DNA of 64,000 nt from an uncultured Bacteroidales bacterium. GTDB lineage: Bacteria > Bacteroidota > Bacteroidia > Bacteroidales > FEN-979. Location: assembly GCA_903959905.1 (NCBI GenBank), contig CAJBYO010000090.1, forward strand, positions 1 through 64,000, in the 5' to 3' direction. Positions 33,090-41,778 of the stretch are shown here, piece after piece. A program made the translations under genes and the position numbers. Positions within the stretch are counted from its first letter, which is position 1, and each line of letters opens with the position of its first letter. The notes beneath the pieces are model-generated. The model had not been told where the DNA came from. It ran no database searches and saw only the letters and a program-made list of their open reading frames with translations.

Positions 33090-33169
33090 CTATTTTCGCT
33101 ATTCGGCTATCTCGCTACTTGGCTATTTCACGTTTCACCATTTCGCTATTTCACGATTTCACGATTTAT
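33090..33169. repeat. Second octamer array (10 units) on the far side of the terminator
   Basis: CTATTTTC, GCTATTCG, GCTATCTC, GCTACTTG, GCTATTTC, ACGTTTCA, CCATTTCG, CTATTTCA, CGATTTCA, CGATTTAT. It ends 2 bp before the complement of the Omp28-like stop codon. The unit differs from the array on the other side but has the same period. Confidence 0.88.
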
Positions 33170-33171
33170 TC

Positions 33172-35274
33172 TTACCTCAGTACATTCAGTTTTTTGGTAT
33201 CAATTACCCTTCCGCCATCAATCAGGCGATAGAGGTACATTCCTGTACCAAATCCTGAGGTTGAAATCTGCATCCTTTCAGTTCCGGCTTTTACCGGTTC
33301 AGTGGAGAGTGTTCTGCCAGTCAGGTCAGTGATCTGCAGTACCATATCATGTTCAATGGCGCCCATGGTGATGGTGGTGTTATCGCTGGCAGGATTCGGA
33401 AAGTTCTGGCCAAGGAATGCGGCGTGGCCGGCCCTGATTTCATTAACACCTACACCAAGCATAAACCAGTCGTAGGTTTTCTTTATAATATCGTTTCTTA
33501 CTAAGTTGGATGAAACCATTTCCAGTCCAACACCGAAGTAAACAACCTTTGCTGCATCTTTCGTTGACCTCACGGCACCGATTTTCGTCAGCGTGGTGTT
33601 GTAATAGAAAGCAGGCGTTCCGTTTTGAACAGGGTTGAGCTGATCAGGATACATATTGCCGCCATACACATCAACAATGCTTGAAAGTGCTGTTGTTCCA
33701 TAGATAGGATCAGAAACATTGGCAACAAGCTTGTTATTGGCAGTGCTTCCGTCATCCACAAAAGCAGCTTTCAGGTAGTTGGTATAGAGGTCCTGGGTTA
33801 TGGGTGTTCCATGGCTGCCGGCAGCGGCACTCATGATGTCCCAGCCAATGTCCTGGCCGGCAACGAGAAGGTTTTTGCCATTATCCACGAAATACTTAAC
33901 GGCTGTTGCTTCCGGGTCGGTAAAGGCGGGGAACGTCCATGCACAGTTGTAGAAAATGTTCAGCACTTCTGTGAGGATTCCGGCATTCTTTGCTACAACA
34001 AACTCGTTTGATTTCATCACTGCCAGGTGGTCACATCCGGCAGCCGTCAGTCCATTGATATACACATCGGAATGAAGGGTGGCATTGTTGTCGCCGGCAG
34101 CATTTACAAGGAGTGTATGCACGTTTGAAATAACATGAACGGTAAAATATTTCACCGGGGCATTCGGATTGGCCACGGAAGAGAGTTCAAGGGTGAATTT
34201 TTCAAATCCGGGAGTAAATCCGGGGGTCACATTCAATGTAACAGGTTTGGGAGTGCCCTTTACAAGCGTAACAAGGGTGCTGTCGGAAACTGTCTGGCCG
34301 TCAACCACAAAGTTTGAGCTCCAGCCGGCCGGTGCGGCAGAAACCAGTTTGATTTTAAACTGGCCGCTTCCGCTGATGTTGCTGTTTGCCATCAGGTCAA
34401 ACGTTGTCACACCCGTGGGCTGACCAAGTTTCATGGTGCTGTCGGCCGTGCTGATATCACCCACGTAGAGGTTGGTGCCATCAATGGCATCCACCACGTC
34501 GCCCGAAAGGATTTCCTGGTGACCTTCGGCCACAAAGGCAACCACTTCACAGTTTTTGAGCACACAAGGCACGTTGTTATATGCTGCAGGGATCGTATAA
34601 GTGTAGGTTCTTTGAACCAGTGAACCCGCCGTTGTCATGGTTACAGGATCTCCCCACTGCCCGGTAACAAGGTAGCGCAACATTTCCATGTGCACGTAAT
34701 TATTACCGGCTCCGCCACCGGTTTGAGGACCCAGGATATTGCTCTGGATCAGGGCCACGTTGATATAATTTGTTGAAACGGCACTGTTGGCCGTATAATA
34801 CAGTTCAACATTGACCGTGAGAACACGTGTGACTGTATCAAGGCTTGAAGTAATGCCCACATTGACGGGAGAAACCTGTCCGAGGATGATCTGTGAACTT
34901 GCAGTCCAGTCGCCACGGCCAAGTGCGGTGGCAGGAGGTGTAAATACGTGCCTGTTAACAGTCCCGGCAGGATAACCTGTAAGGGCGGTCTGGGCAGCCA
35001 GTGGATCGCCAAAGGGAGTCCGGAAATCAGGTTCACTGCCGCTTGGGGTGGCAAATGATCCCTGGTGAATGGCAATAACAGCTGCCCGTCCGGGATTATT
35101 CGCCAGGATGGCAGCAGAGATTGCATGGCCCTCAGGGCAATACTGGCAATGGATGCCGGTATATTCCTCAAGAATGACGTTCTTATTGAGTGTTTGGGTG
35201 GTGACAAGCGTTTGCGACTGTGCAGCAAAACTTCCGGCAAACAGCACCATTAAAATTGTAAAGATTTTTTTCAT
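33172..35274 (-). CDS. Omp28-related secreted protein with T9SS sorting domain
   Basis: 700 residues. The signal peptide ends after about residue 20 (SFAAQSQ). The N-terminal Omp28-like domain (about 30-270) has a thioredoxin-fold look with a CxxC motif in EEYTGIHCQYCPEGHAI. The middle part (about 290-590) is beta-rich. The C-terminal sorting domain starts near LGQNFPNPASDNTTITMG and ends YRLIDGGRVIDTKKLNVLR. Likely exported through T9SS. Omp28 relatives are surface lipoproteins or adhesins of oral Bacteroidota; the function here is unknown. Confidence 0.88.
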   Translation of the reverse strand: MKKIFTILMVLFAGSFAAQSQTLVTTQTLNKNVILEEYTGIHCQYCPEGHAISAAILANNPGRAAVIAIHQGSFATPSGSEPDFRTPFGDPLAAQTALTGYPAGTVNRHVFTPPATALGRGDWTASSQIILGQVSPVNVGITSSLDTVTRVLTVNVELYYTANSAVSTNYINVALIQSNILGPQTGGGAGNNYVHMEMLRYLVTGQWGDPVTMTTAGSLVQRTYTYTIPAAYNNVPCVLKNCEVVAFVAEGHQEILSGDVVDAIDGTNLYVGDISTADSTMKLGQPTGVTTFDLMANSNISGSGQFKIKLVSAAPAGWSSNFVVDGQTVSDSTLVTLVKGTPKPVTLNVTPGFTPGFEKFTLELSSVANPNAPVKYFTVHVISNVHTLLVNAAGDNNATLHSDVYINGLTAAGCDHLAVMKSNEFVVAKNAGILTEVLNIFYNCAWTFPAFTDPEATAVKYFVDNGKNLLVAGQDIGWDIMSAAAGSHGTPITQDLYTNYLKAAFVDDGSTANNKLVANVSDPIYGTTALSSIVDVYGGNMYPDQLNPVQNGTPAFYYNTTLTKIGAVRSTKDAAKVVYFGVGLEMVSSNLVRNDIIKKTYDWFMLGVGVNEIRAGHAAFLGQNFPNPASDNTTITMGAIEHDMVLQITDLTGRTLSTEPVKAGTERMQISTSGFGTGMYLYRLIDGGRVIDTKKLNVLR

Positions 35275-35308
35275 GGGTGGTAGGTTAGGTTATTAACATA
35301 TCAATTCA

Positions 35309-35316
35309 CAAAGATA
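35309..35316 (-). promoter_or_regulatory. -7 element of the Omp28-like gene
   Basis: The minus strand reads TATCTTTG, a full TAnnTTTG match, 35 bp before the ATG at 35274. Confidence 0.6.
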
Positions 35317-35391
35317 AGAATAATTGCATCTGGCTTAAAGGCTGAAATTAAATTCACCGGCCGGAATGCATGGTATAAGGTTAAAATTGAG

Positions 35392-35421
35392 TTTCGGGGT
35401 TTGAAAATATCGTTATCTTTG
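35392..35421 (+). promoter_or_regulatory. Promoter of purB
   Basis: TATCTTTG (35414-35421) matches TAnnTTTG. TTTC at 35392-35395 lies 18 bp upstream as a possible -33 element. Transcription would start near 35428, giving a purB leader of about 175 nt made almost wholly of heptamers. Confidence 0.5.
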
Positions 35422-35432
35422 CTTGCAGAGCG

Positions 35433-35577
35433 TTAGCTGTTAGCTGTTACGAATGACGAATGACGAATGACAAATGACGAGTGACCTGTCACCTGTCACC
35501 TGTCACCTGTCACCCGTCACCTGTCACCTGTCACCTGTCACCCGTCACCTGTCACCCGTCACCCGTCACCCGTCACC
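35433..35577. repeat. Heptamer array in the purB leader (20 units)
   Basis: One 7-bp phase runs through TTAGCTG twice, TTACGAA, TGACGAA twice, TGACAAA, TGACGAG, TGACCTG, then twelve TCACCTG/TCACCCG units. The last part is the reverse complement of the GTGACAG/GTGACGG family found after hppA, after the hydrogenase protease gene and after a glycosyltransferase gene. Read in frame it gives a meaningless Ser-Pro-Val-Thr-Cys-His repeat. Confidence 0.93.
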
Positions 35578-35603
35578 AAAAAAACCTGATAATCGCCTCC
35601 TCC

Positions 35604-36956
35604 ATGAACCTCTCCCTGAATGCAATCTCGCCGGTAGATGGCCGGTACAGCAAAAGCACGGAACCGCTGTCTGCCTATTTTTCCGAAAGCGCCATCATTC
35701 GTTACCGCCTCCTTGTTGAAGTGGAGTACTTCATTGCTTTATGTAAAATACCGTTGCCCCAGCTGAAAGGGTTTGACAGGAAAAAGTTTGCCAAACTGCG
35801 TAACATCTGTGACCAGTTTGACCAGGCAGATGCTGAAAAAGTGAAAGAGATTGAAAAGGTGACCAACCATGATGTGAAGGCCATTGAATACTATCTGAAG
35901 GATCAGTTTGACATGATCGGCATTGGGCAGTTCAAGGAATTCATTCACTTCGGTCTCACCTCCCAGGACATCAATAACACGGCCTTTCCACTCGCCATGC
36001 GTGATGCATACCGCGACATCATGGAACCTGCCATTGAATCCATTTACAGTGACCTGCATGCCCGTTCAAGAGAATGGCGGCTCGTACCGATGCTTGCGCG
36101 AACCCACGGACAGCCCGCCTCCCCCACCACGGTCGGCAAAGAGTTGTACGTATTTGTTGAGCGGCTGGGCATGCAGCTGGCCCTGCTTGAAACCGTACCC
36201 GTTTCGGCCAAATTCGGCGGTGCAACCGGGAATTTCAACGCTCACCATGCAGCCTACCCCGAAATTGACTGGGTCGCCTTCGCAAACCGGTTCATCAACC
36301 AGACACTGGGACTGGAGCGGTGCCAGACGACCACCCAGATTGAGCACTACGACAACATGGCGGCTTTCTTTGACAGCCTGAAACGCATCAACAACATCCT
36401 GATCGACCTTGACCGTGACCTCTGGTCGTATATCTCCATGGATTATTTTAAACAAAAGGTAAAGGAGACGGAAACAGGTTCGTCAACCATGCCGCACAAG
36501 GTCAACCCGATTGATTTTGAAAATTCGGAAGGGAATCTCGGGATTGCCAACGCAATCTTTGAGCATTTATCGGCCAAGCTTCCTGTTTCAAGGCTGCAGC
36601 GTGACCTTACCGACTCGACAGTCATCCGTAACATTGGCGTTCCGATGGCACATTCGCTGATCGCCTGGAAATCACTGCTAAAGGGGATGAACAAACTGAT
36701 CCTCAACGAAGCAAAGATCAAAAGGGACCTGGATGACAACTGGGCCGTAGTCTCCGAGGCCATCCAGACCATCCTGCGAAGGGAAAACTACCCCAACCCA
36801 TATGAAGCGCTGAAGGCACTGACGCGGGGACATGAAGGCATTACCCAGGCCTCCATGGCAAAATTCATCGACGGTTTGAAAGTTTCAAAGAAGGTAAAGG
36901 ATGAATTAAAAGCCATCACACCGTCAAACTACACCGGCATCATCGCAGATTTTTAG
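35604..36956 (+). CDS. purB: Adenylosuccinate lyase
   Basis: Releases fumarate from adenylosuccinate and SAICAR in purine synthesis. I start at the ATG at 35604 (MNLSLNAISPVDGRY), which matches the family N-terminus and gives 450 residues. The same frame is open upstream through the heptamer array to 35481, but that would add about 41 repeat-encoded residues. Conserved parts are FIHFGLTSQDINNTA, ARTHGQPASPTTVGKE, QIEHYDN and the fumarase/aspartase signature GSSTMPHKVNP around residue 293. Confidence 0.96.
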   Translation: MNLSLNAISPVDGRYSKSTEPLSAYFSESAIIRYRLLVEVEYFIALCKIPLPQLKGFDRKKFAKLRNICDQFDQADAEKVKEIEKVTNHDVKAIEYYLKDQFDMIGIGQFKEFIHFGLTSQDINNTAFPLAMRDAYRDIMEPAIESIYSDLHARSREWRLVPMLARTHGQPASPTTVGKELYVFVERLGMQLALLETVPVSAKFGGATGNFNAHHAAYPEIDWVAFANRFINQTLGLERCQTTTQIEHYDNMAAFFDSLKRINNILIDLDRDLWSYISMDYFKQKVKETETGSSTMPHKVNPIDFENSEGNLGIANAIFEHLSAKLPVSRLQRDLTDSTVIRNIGVPMAHSLIAWKSLLKGMNKLILNEAKIKRDLDDNWAVVSEAIQTILRRENYPNPYEALKALTRGHEGITQASMAKFIDGLKVSKKVKDELKAITPSNYTGIIADF

Positions 36957-36974
36957 CGAAGAGGCACTTTGCTG

Positions 36975-38291
36975 CTAATTGTTCCTGTCCCAGCTGCGTC
37001 GTTCTCCCAGCAGGTGGTAATTCTTTTCGCTTATTGCTTTTTGCACCAGGGCCCTGTTTTTATAGAGCGACCGGGAAAAATAGTGCTCATGCATGATGGC
37101 GCCGCTTACCAGGAATCCTGAAATGATCATCGCAGCCATGGTTTTCCGGAACCACCCATAGCGAAAAAGTTCTTTCCAGGCGTACATTGAATAGATCATG
37201 GCGAGCGGAAAGGTAATATAAAATGTGTGGGATGAAGGGCCTTTGACAGAGAAGAAAAAACTGATCCAGATGATCGCCATCGTAATCCCGGTTAGTTTCC
37301 GCACCGGCGTTGGGATGCCGGAAGGAACAAAGAGGTAGGCGAAGAGCACGACAGGCTGTAACAACCCTGTCACCAGCAAAAAAACAAAGAACGGTGCAAG
37401 TGGCCAGTACTGCTTAACCAATTCAAGACGCGCCGGCGTATTCGGGCCGAGGAAACGCGGCAGCTCATAGCTTGCAAAAGAGAGATAGCGGGAAATGAGG
37501 GTGATAACCTGCTGTACGTTTTGCCAGTTAACCTGTATGTTGGCCCCCGCATCACCTGTTCCGGCAATAAAGCCATACTGGAAATAGGTTGGGAGCAGCG
37601 TGGCAAGCGGAACCAGTGCACCTGAACAAAAAAAGAGAAAATCCTTCCCGGGTGACCGGAATGTACGAACGGAAATATAAAATGAATAACCCAGGTACGG
37701 GATCATCAGGGTCCACGACATGTGGAACTGTATGGTCCAGAACAGTGAAAAGCCCATCAGGAACATGGACATATTGCGGTTGATCAGCCTGCCCGCCAGC
37801 GAAGGGATGCTCTCCATGAATGCGACAAAGAAAAAGATTCCGCCGACAAGGGCATAGGAAGGATTAAGCACAGTGGTGGAGTAATAGACCGTCCAGGGGC
37901 AAGTGAGCACCCACAGCCAGACAAACCAACGGGGTATGGCGGGAAGTAACTTCCCGATGTACCACCCCAGGAAGGCCAGAGCTCCAAAGGTAAGGATGTT
38001 AACCATGATGGCCGGGGACTCGGGGATGGCCCAGAGAAAAAGAGGGATCCCGGTCAGCAGCCCCTGCAATGCACCCGGCACCTGACTTGCCGTATAAACA
38101 ATGTCGGGCCCGAAAAACGGCCAGTGGCCGGAGGAATAAAATTTCAGTCCGATCAGGTAGATCTGCAACTCATCCTCAAACCAGAATTCGGAGGTCAGCC
38201 CGCACACTAGCCTGAAAACAAAAAGGATCAGTAAAAAAATCATGAAAACCCATGCAGGCGTTTTGGAATGCGATGGGGAAATTTGATCCAT
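36975..38291 (-). CDS. Multi-membrane-spanning protein, probable GT-C (GT39-like) glycosyltransferase
   Basis: 438 residues with about 10 hydrophobic segments. The first extracytoplasmic loop after helix 1 has acidic residues in SEFWFEDELQIYLIGLKFY, the usual place for the catalytic acid in GT-C enzymes that use polyprenyl-phosphate sugars. LNPSYALVGGIFF and PYLGYSFYISV helices follow. A role in transferring sugars onto envelope glycans is inferred from this topology and from the adjacent LtaS-like, ligase and GT2 genes. No closer family is recognised. Confidence 0.6.
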   Translation of the reverse strand: MDQISPSHSKTPAWVFMIFLLILFVFRLVCGLTSEFWFEDELQIYLIGLKFYSSGHWPFFGPDIVYTASQVPGALQGLLTGIPLFLWAIPESPAIMVNILTFGALAFLGWYIGKLLPAIPRWFVWLWVLTCPWTVYYSTTVLNPSYALVGGIFFFVAFMESIPSLAGRLINRNMSMFLMGFSLFWTIQFHMSWTLMIPYLGYSFYISVRTFRSPGKDFLFFCSGALVPLATLLPTYFQYGFIAGTGDAGANIQVNWQNVQQVITLISRYLSFASYELPRFLGPNTPARLELVKQYWPLAPFFVFLLVTGLLQPVVLFAYLFVPSGIPTPVRKLTGITMAIIWISFFFSVKGPSSHTFYITFPLAMIYSMYAWKELFRYGWFRKTMAAMIISGFLVSGAIMHEHYFSRSLYKNRALVQKAISEKNYHLLGERRSWDRNN

Positions 38292-38370
38292 AGGAAAGAC
38301 CGGTTATGCTGATTTTTGTGTAAAAGTAGAATAAAAACCGGAAGAAAACCGGCCGTAATTTCAAAAAAAT

Positions 38371-38378
38371 TACTTTTG
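38371..38378 (+). promoter_or_regulatory. -7 element of the LtaS-like gene
   Basis: TACTTTTG, a full TAnnTTTG match, 23 bp before the ATG. The divergent GT-C gene starts about 80 bp away. Confidence 0.5.
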
Positions 38379-38401
38379 CATCAACTTAGAAACACCCAGC
38401 A

Positions 38402-40285
38402 ATGCACATGAAAAAACCGGAACTCAATGTCGTTACCTGGCTGTTTTCACTGCTGCTGTTCTGGGTGTTTGTTTTTTTTATTCAGCGGCAGGTCTTTCTA
38501 CTCTTTCATCTTGGCGACATCCGGCATTTGCCATTGAAAGAAGTACTTACATCAAACTGGTACGCACTTTCCATGGATCTGTCGGCCGGAGCTTACCTGG
38601 TTGTGCTGCCTCTGCTTGTTGTAAGCGGCATGCTGTTACAACGGAAACACTTGAGGTCAATGACCTTTGTTCATACAATCAATATACTCCTGCTGTTTCT
38701 CACTCTATTAACCGGAGCCTTCGACACCGGGCTTGCCCTTCAGTGGGGAACGAAACTGAACACCTTGGCATTTTCATACGTTGACACATCCCATGAATTC
38801 ACCTCCCTTATTTTTACTAAAGCCAACCTGTTGTTGTTTATCACTTTTGTTGTCTTGTTCACGGCATTCCTCTTTCTTTACTTTTTGTTCTTCGGAAAAA
38901 AAATCCTGCATATCAATTCACGGCCGCTTTACACAAGCTTCCTTGTTCTGTGTTTCGGTATCCTTTTAATCGCAGCCAGAGGAGGCCTTGGGAAGTTCCC
39001 CATTGACCGCAGCCGGGTTTACTTCTCAGTTCATTCCATTCTTAACAATGCAGCGGTTAACGGAAACTGGAACCTGGCTGAGGTCCTCTTCACGAGAAAA
39101 ACTCTTGTCAATCCCTACAAACATTATGATGACAGAACTGTGGACAAAATATATAAAAGGCTTTTTATTACGCCTTCTGACACATCCGTCTCCATATTAA
39201 CAACCCGCCGTCCGAACATAGTGCTGATCATCATGGAAAGCATGTGTGCAGATGTATTTTCCTGTTTGAACGGTGAAAAAAGAATTACACCCGGCCTCGA
39301 CTCCATTACCAGGCAAGGGTTGTTATTTTCAAACATTTATGCCGCGGGTTCAAGAACCGATCAGGGTTTGCTGGCAATTTTCAGCGGTTATCCGGCTTTG
39401 CCACAACAATCAGTCATCCGGGATTTTGAAAGGATTTGTAACCTTCCTCACATAAGCTCTGCATTTAACAAGGCAGGTTACCACACTTCATACATCATAG
39501 GTGGCAACCTTGAATATGAAAACACCCGCAGTTACATGCTCACCGGTCAAACAAAGCTGCTAATTGACGGCAATGATTATCCTGTTGACCGAAAAACCAA
39601 CTGGGGCGCATACGACGAAGATCTTTTCCACGAACATCTGAAGGTGGCGGATTCTTTGCCCCAACCATTCTTTTCTGCGATCTCCACCATCACAAACCAT
39701 GAGGAATTTGAAGGCGATGTACCGGAACTCTGGAAACGTGACAAGATGGTTAACCGATTCCGCAACACCGCGCATTACACAGATCATTGTATCGCAGCCT
39801 ATCTGAAAGATGCGATCGGCCACCCATGGTTTAAAAACACCATATTTATAATCGTGGCAGACCATGGGCATCGCTTCCCGAAAAATCGAAAATACAATGA
39901 ACCGGGGAAGTTCCATATCCCGCTGATCTTTTTCGGAGATGTGTTGAAACCGGAGTTGAAAGGAAAAACAGTCGGTCAGATTGGCTCTCAATACGACATC
40001 CCTGCCACCCTGCTCGGGCAGCTTGGACTTGACCGCACAGGGTTCACCTGGGGCAAGGACCTTTTAAACCCTGGGTCGGCTGAGTTTGCATGGTACTCGT
40101 TTGACCATGGATTCGGTTATATTACCCCTGCAGGTTCCATTGTTTATGATTACAACTTGAAAAAAACAGTCATGCAGGATAACACTCTTTCCCCTGAGCA
40201 GGCGCTTCTACTCACCAATGAAGGAAAATTGTTTCTCCAGATCTTTTACGACCACTACCTTGAATCAGGGAAGCCAACCCGCTAA
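38402..40285 (+). CDS. LtaS-type phosphoglycerol transferase/sulfatase-fold membrane enzyme
   Basis: 627 residues. Five N-terminal transmembrane helices (about 10-200) precede an extracytoplasmic alkaline-phosphatase-like domain. Metal and catalytic positions of the LtaS/OpgB group are visible: Glu279 in LIIMESMCAD, the Thr nucleophile position Thr319 in GSRTDQGLLAIFSGYPALP, and Asp487-His488 in IVADHGHRFP. LTNHEEF-like TITNHEEFEGD matches the substrate loop. In Gram-negative bacteria such proteins modify glycans or lipids with phosphoglycerol or phosphoethanolamine. The substrate here is open. ATG at 38402 or 38408 are equivalent choices. Confidence 0.85.
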   Translation: MHMKKPELNVVTWLFSLLLFWVFVFFIQRQVFLLFHLGDIRHLPLKEVLTSNWYALSMDLSAGAYLVVLPLLVVSGMLLQRKHLRSMTFVHTINILLLFLTLLTGAFDTGLALQWGTKLNTLAFSYVDTSHEFTSLIFTKANLLLFITFVVLFTAFLFLYFLFFGKKILHINSRPLYTSFLVLCFGILLIAARGGLGKFPIDRSRVYFSVHSILNNAAVNGNWNLAEVLFTRKTLVNPYKHYDDRTVDKIYKRLFITPSDTSVSILTTRRPNIVLIIMESMCADVFSCLNGEKRITPGLDSITRQGLLFSNIYAAGSRTDQGLLAIFSGYPALPQQSVIRDFERICNLPHISSAFNKAGYHTSYIIGGNLEYENTRSYMLTGQTKLLIDGNDYPVDRKTNWGAYDEDLFHEHLKVADSLPQPFFSAISTITNHEEFEGDVPELWKRDKMVNRFRNTAHYTDHCIAAYLKDAIGHPWFKNTIFIIVADHGHRFPKNRKYNEPGKFHIPLIFFGDVLKPELKGKTVGQIGSQYDIPATLLGQLGLDRTGFTWGKDLLNPGSAEFAWYSFDHGFGYITPAGSIVYDYNLKKTVMQDNTLSPEQALLLTNEGKLFLQIFYDHYLESGKPTR

Positions 40286-40370
40286 CCAAACAGCTGTTTT
40301 ACATTCGCGTTTCACCCGGCAGTCGCAAATGAACCCTGCCACCTGATCAGGATGACTGGATACGGCTTTA

Positions 40371-40402
40371 TTTCAGCAGGACAATGAAAATTAGTACCTT
40401 TG
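40371..40402 (+). promoter_or_regulatory. Promoter upstream of the O-antigen-ligase-like gene
   Basis: TTTC (40371-40374), a 20-bp spacer and TACCTTTG (40395-40402), a full TAnnTTTG match. The element covers the TTG at 40400 that would otherwise be the most upstream start of the gene. Confidence 0.5.
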
Positions 40403-40435
40403 CCATTCCAAACTGATGTAACACATTCTGATAAC

Positions 40436-41689
40436 TTGAGCAGGCAGGATAAAAGAAAAGTCATCCACAGGAACATATTTCTGGGCACCTCTGTTGTACT
40501 GGCATTTGCCATCCCTGTATGGAAGGGCCTTTTGCCGTTGCTGATTGTTTTTATGGTGGTTAACTGGCTTGCAGAAGGGGCTTACATAAGGAATTTCCCA
40601 CTGATTTTCAAGGATCAGAAGCGGTTCTTCATCTTCTCATTTTCATTTCTGTATTTCCTTTACCTGGCTGGCCTTGCTTATACCAGCAACCTGGTGTATG
40701 GAACTGAAGACCTCCAGATGAAATTGTCGTTACTGATATTTCCGCTGATTTTTGCCACCTCAGATTTCCCCCTGTTCAGTGAAAAGGAGACAGGAATTAT
40801 TCTGAAGGCCTTTGCCGCTGGCTGTATCGCTGGAAGCTTCATTTTGCTCGGACGGGCATTTTACTTCAGGGTATTTATGCATGAACCGGACGCATTTTAC
40901 TATACGAAGCTGGGCTGGAACTTTCACCCCAGCTATTACTCCATGTATCTCGCCTTTGCCGTTTCAAATATCCTGAGTTTCCAGTTTATGCGCCTGGGTG
41001 TAAAAATCACGCTGAACCTCGTGATGCACGTGTTGCTCCTCCTGTTCTTTACGCTGATGATCGTGCTGCTGAGTTCAAAATCAGGATTCCTGGTATGGCT
41101 CCTGGTACTTGCTTTTTATGCATTCCTGATTTTTGTCAGATACAGGCAGAAAATTACAGGTGTTTCATTGGTATTGTCTGCATTGTGCATTTTCGTTTTT
41201 TTCAACATCGTATTCCCGCATGCCACCAGCCGCCTTGCCAGCATGAAAATGGAGTCGGTTTCCACCGATGCCATTGACGATGCAGGCAGAAGTACAAGCG
41301 AGCGGATCATTATCTGGAAATCGGCCGCACATGTAATAAAACAGAATTTCCTGTTCGGCGTGGGCACCGGCGATGTACGGGACAAACTCACAGAAGAGTA
41401 TGAAAATGAACATGTTCTGGCAGAATTGATTCACTACAGGAATGCCCACAATCAGTATTTTCAGACCTGGATTGCTCTGGGAATTCTCGGATTGTTGCTC
41501 CTGGCATTTATGATTATCCGGCCTGCGGTGTATGCAATCAGGCAGGAACACCATATTTATTTCATTTTCCTGTTTATCGTCGGCTTCAGCATGTTGTTCG
41601 AGTCCATGTTTGAAAGACAGGAGGGGGTGGTGTTCTATGTCTTTTTCAATACTCTTCTTTTCACCACCCAGGGAAAAAACCCTGAATAG
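40436..41689 (+). CDS. O-antigen ligase/polymerase-like membrane protein
   Basis: About 417 residues with roughly 10-12 hydrophobic helices. A large periplasmic loop near residues 285-355 carries the typical Wzy_C/WaaL features: SERIIIWKSAAHVIKQNFLFG, GVGTGDVRDKL, and HNQYFQTWIALGILGLLLLA, where the His in AHNQYFQ is the conserved ligase position. It should polymerise or ligate glycans on the outer face of the inner membrane. No in-frame ATG exists before the first helices. TTG at 40436 is preferred over TTG at 40400 because the latter falls within the promoter element. Clustered with glycosyltransferases. Confidence 0.8.
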   Translation: MSRQDKRKVIHRNIFLGTSVVLAFAIPVWKGLLPLLIVFMVVNWLAEGAYIRNFPLIFKDQKRFFIFSFSFLYFLYLAGLAYTSNLVYGTEDLQMKLSLLIFPLIFATSDFPLFSEKETGIILKAFAAGCIAGSFILLGRAFYFRVFMHEPDAFYYTKLGWNFHPSYYSMYLAFAVSNILSFQFMRLGVKITLNLVMHVLLLLFFTLMIVLLSSKSGFLVWLLVLAFYAFLIFVRYRQKITGVSLVLSALCIFVFFNIVFPHATSRLASMKMESVSTDAIDDAGRSTSERIIIWKSAAHVIKQNFLFGVGTGDVRDKLTEEYENEHVLAELIHYRNAHNQYFQTWIALGILGLLLLAFMIIRPAVYAIRQEHHIYFIFLFIVGFSMLFESMFERQEGVVFYVFFNTLLFTTQGKNPE

Positions 41690-41778
41690 CCTCATCGGAC
41701 GACAGGAACACCGGGTCATCATAACATTGTGCCAATTGCCAAATTTATCGGATATTTGTCTGTAATTAAACCCGGAAA

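Larger units (their letters stand above)
35275..35603. other. Divergent intergenic region with back-to-back promoters and a transcribed heptamer array
   Basis: Contains a minus-strand promoter element for the Omp28-like gene, a plus-strand one for purB, and a 20-unit heptamer array between the purB promoter and the purB start. Confidence 0.7.

Noticed and set aside
32907-33169. CRISPR array
   Set aside because: Units are 8 bp, contiguous and without spacers. No cas genes are in the window.
35481-35603. N-terminal extension of purB encoding a Ser-Pro-Val-Thr-Cys-His repeat
   Set aside because: It is the heptamer array read in frame. The adenylosuccinate lyase family N-terminus begins at the ATG at 35604.
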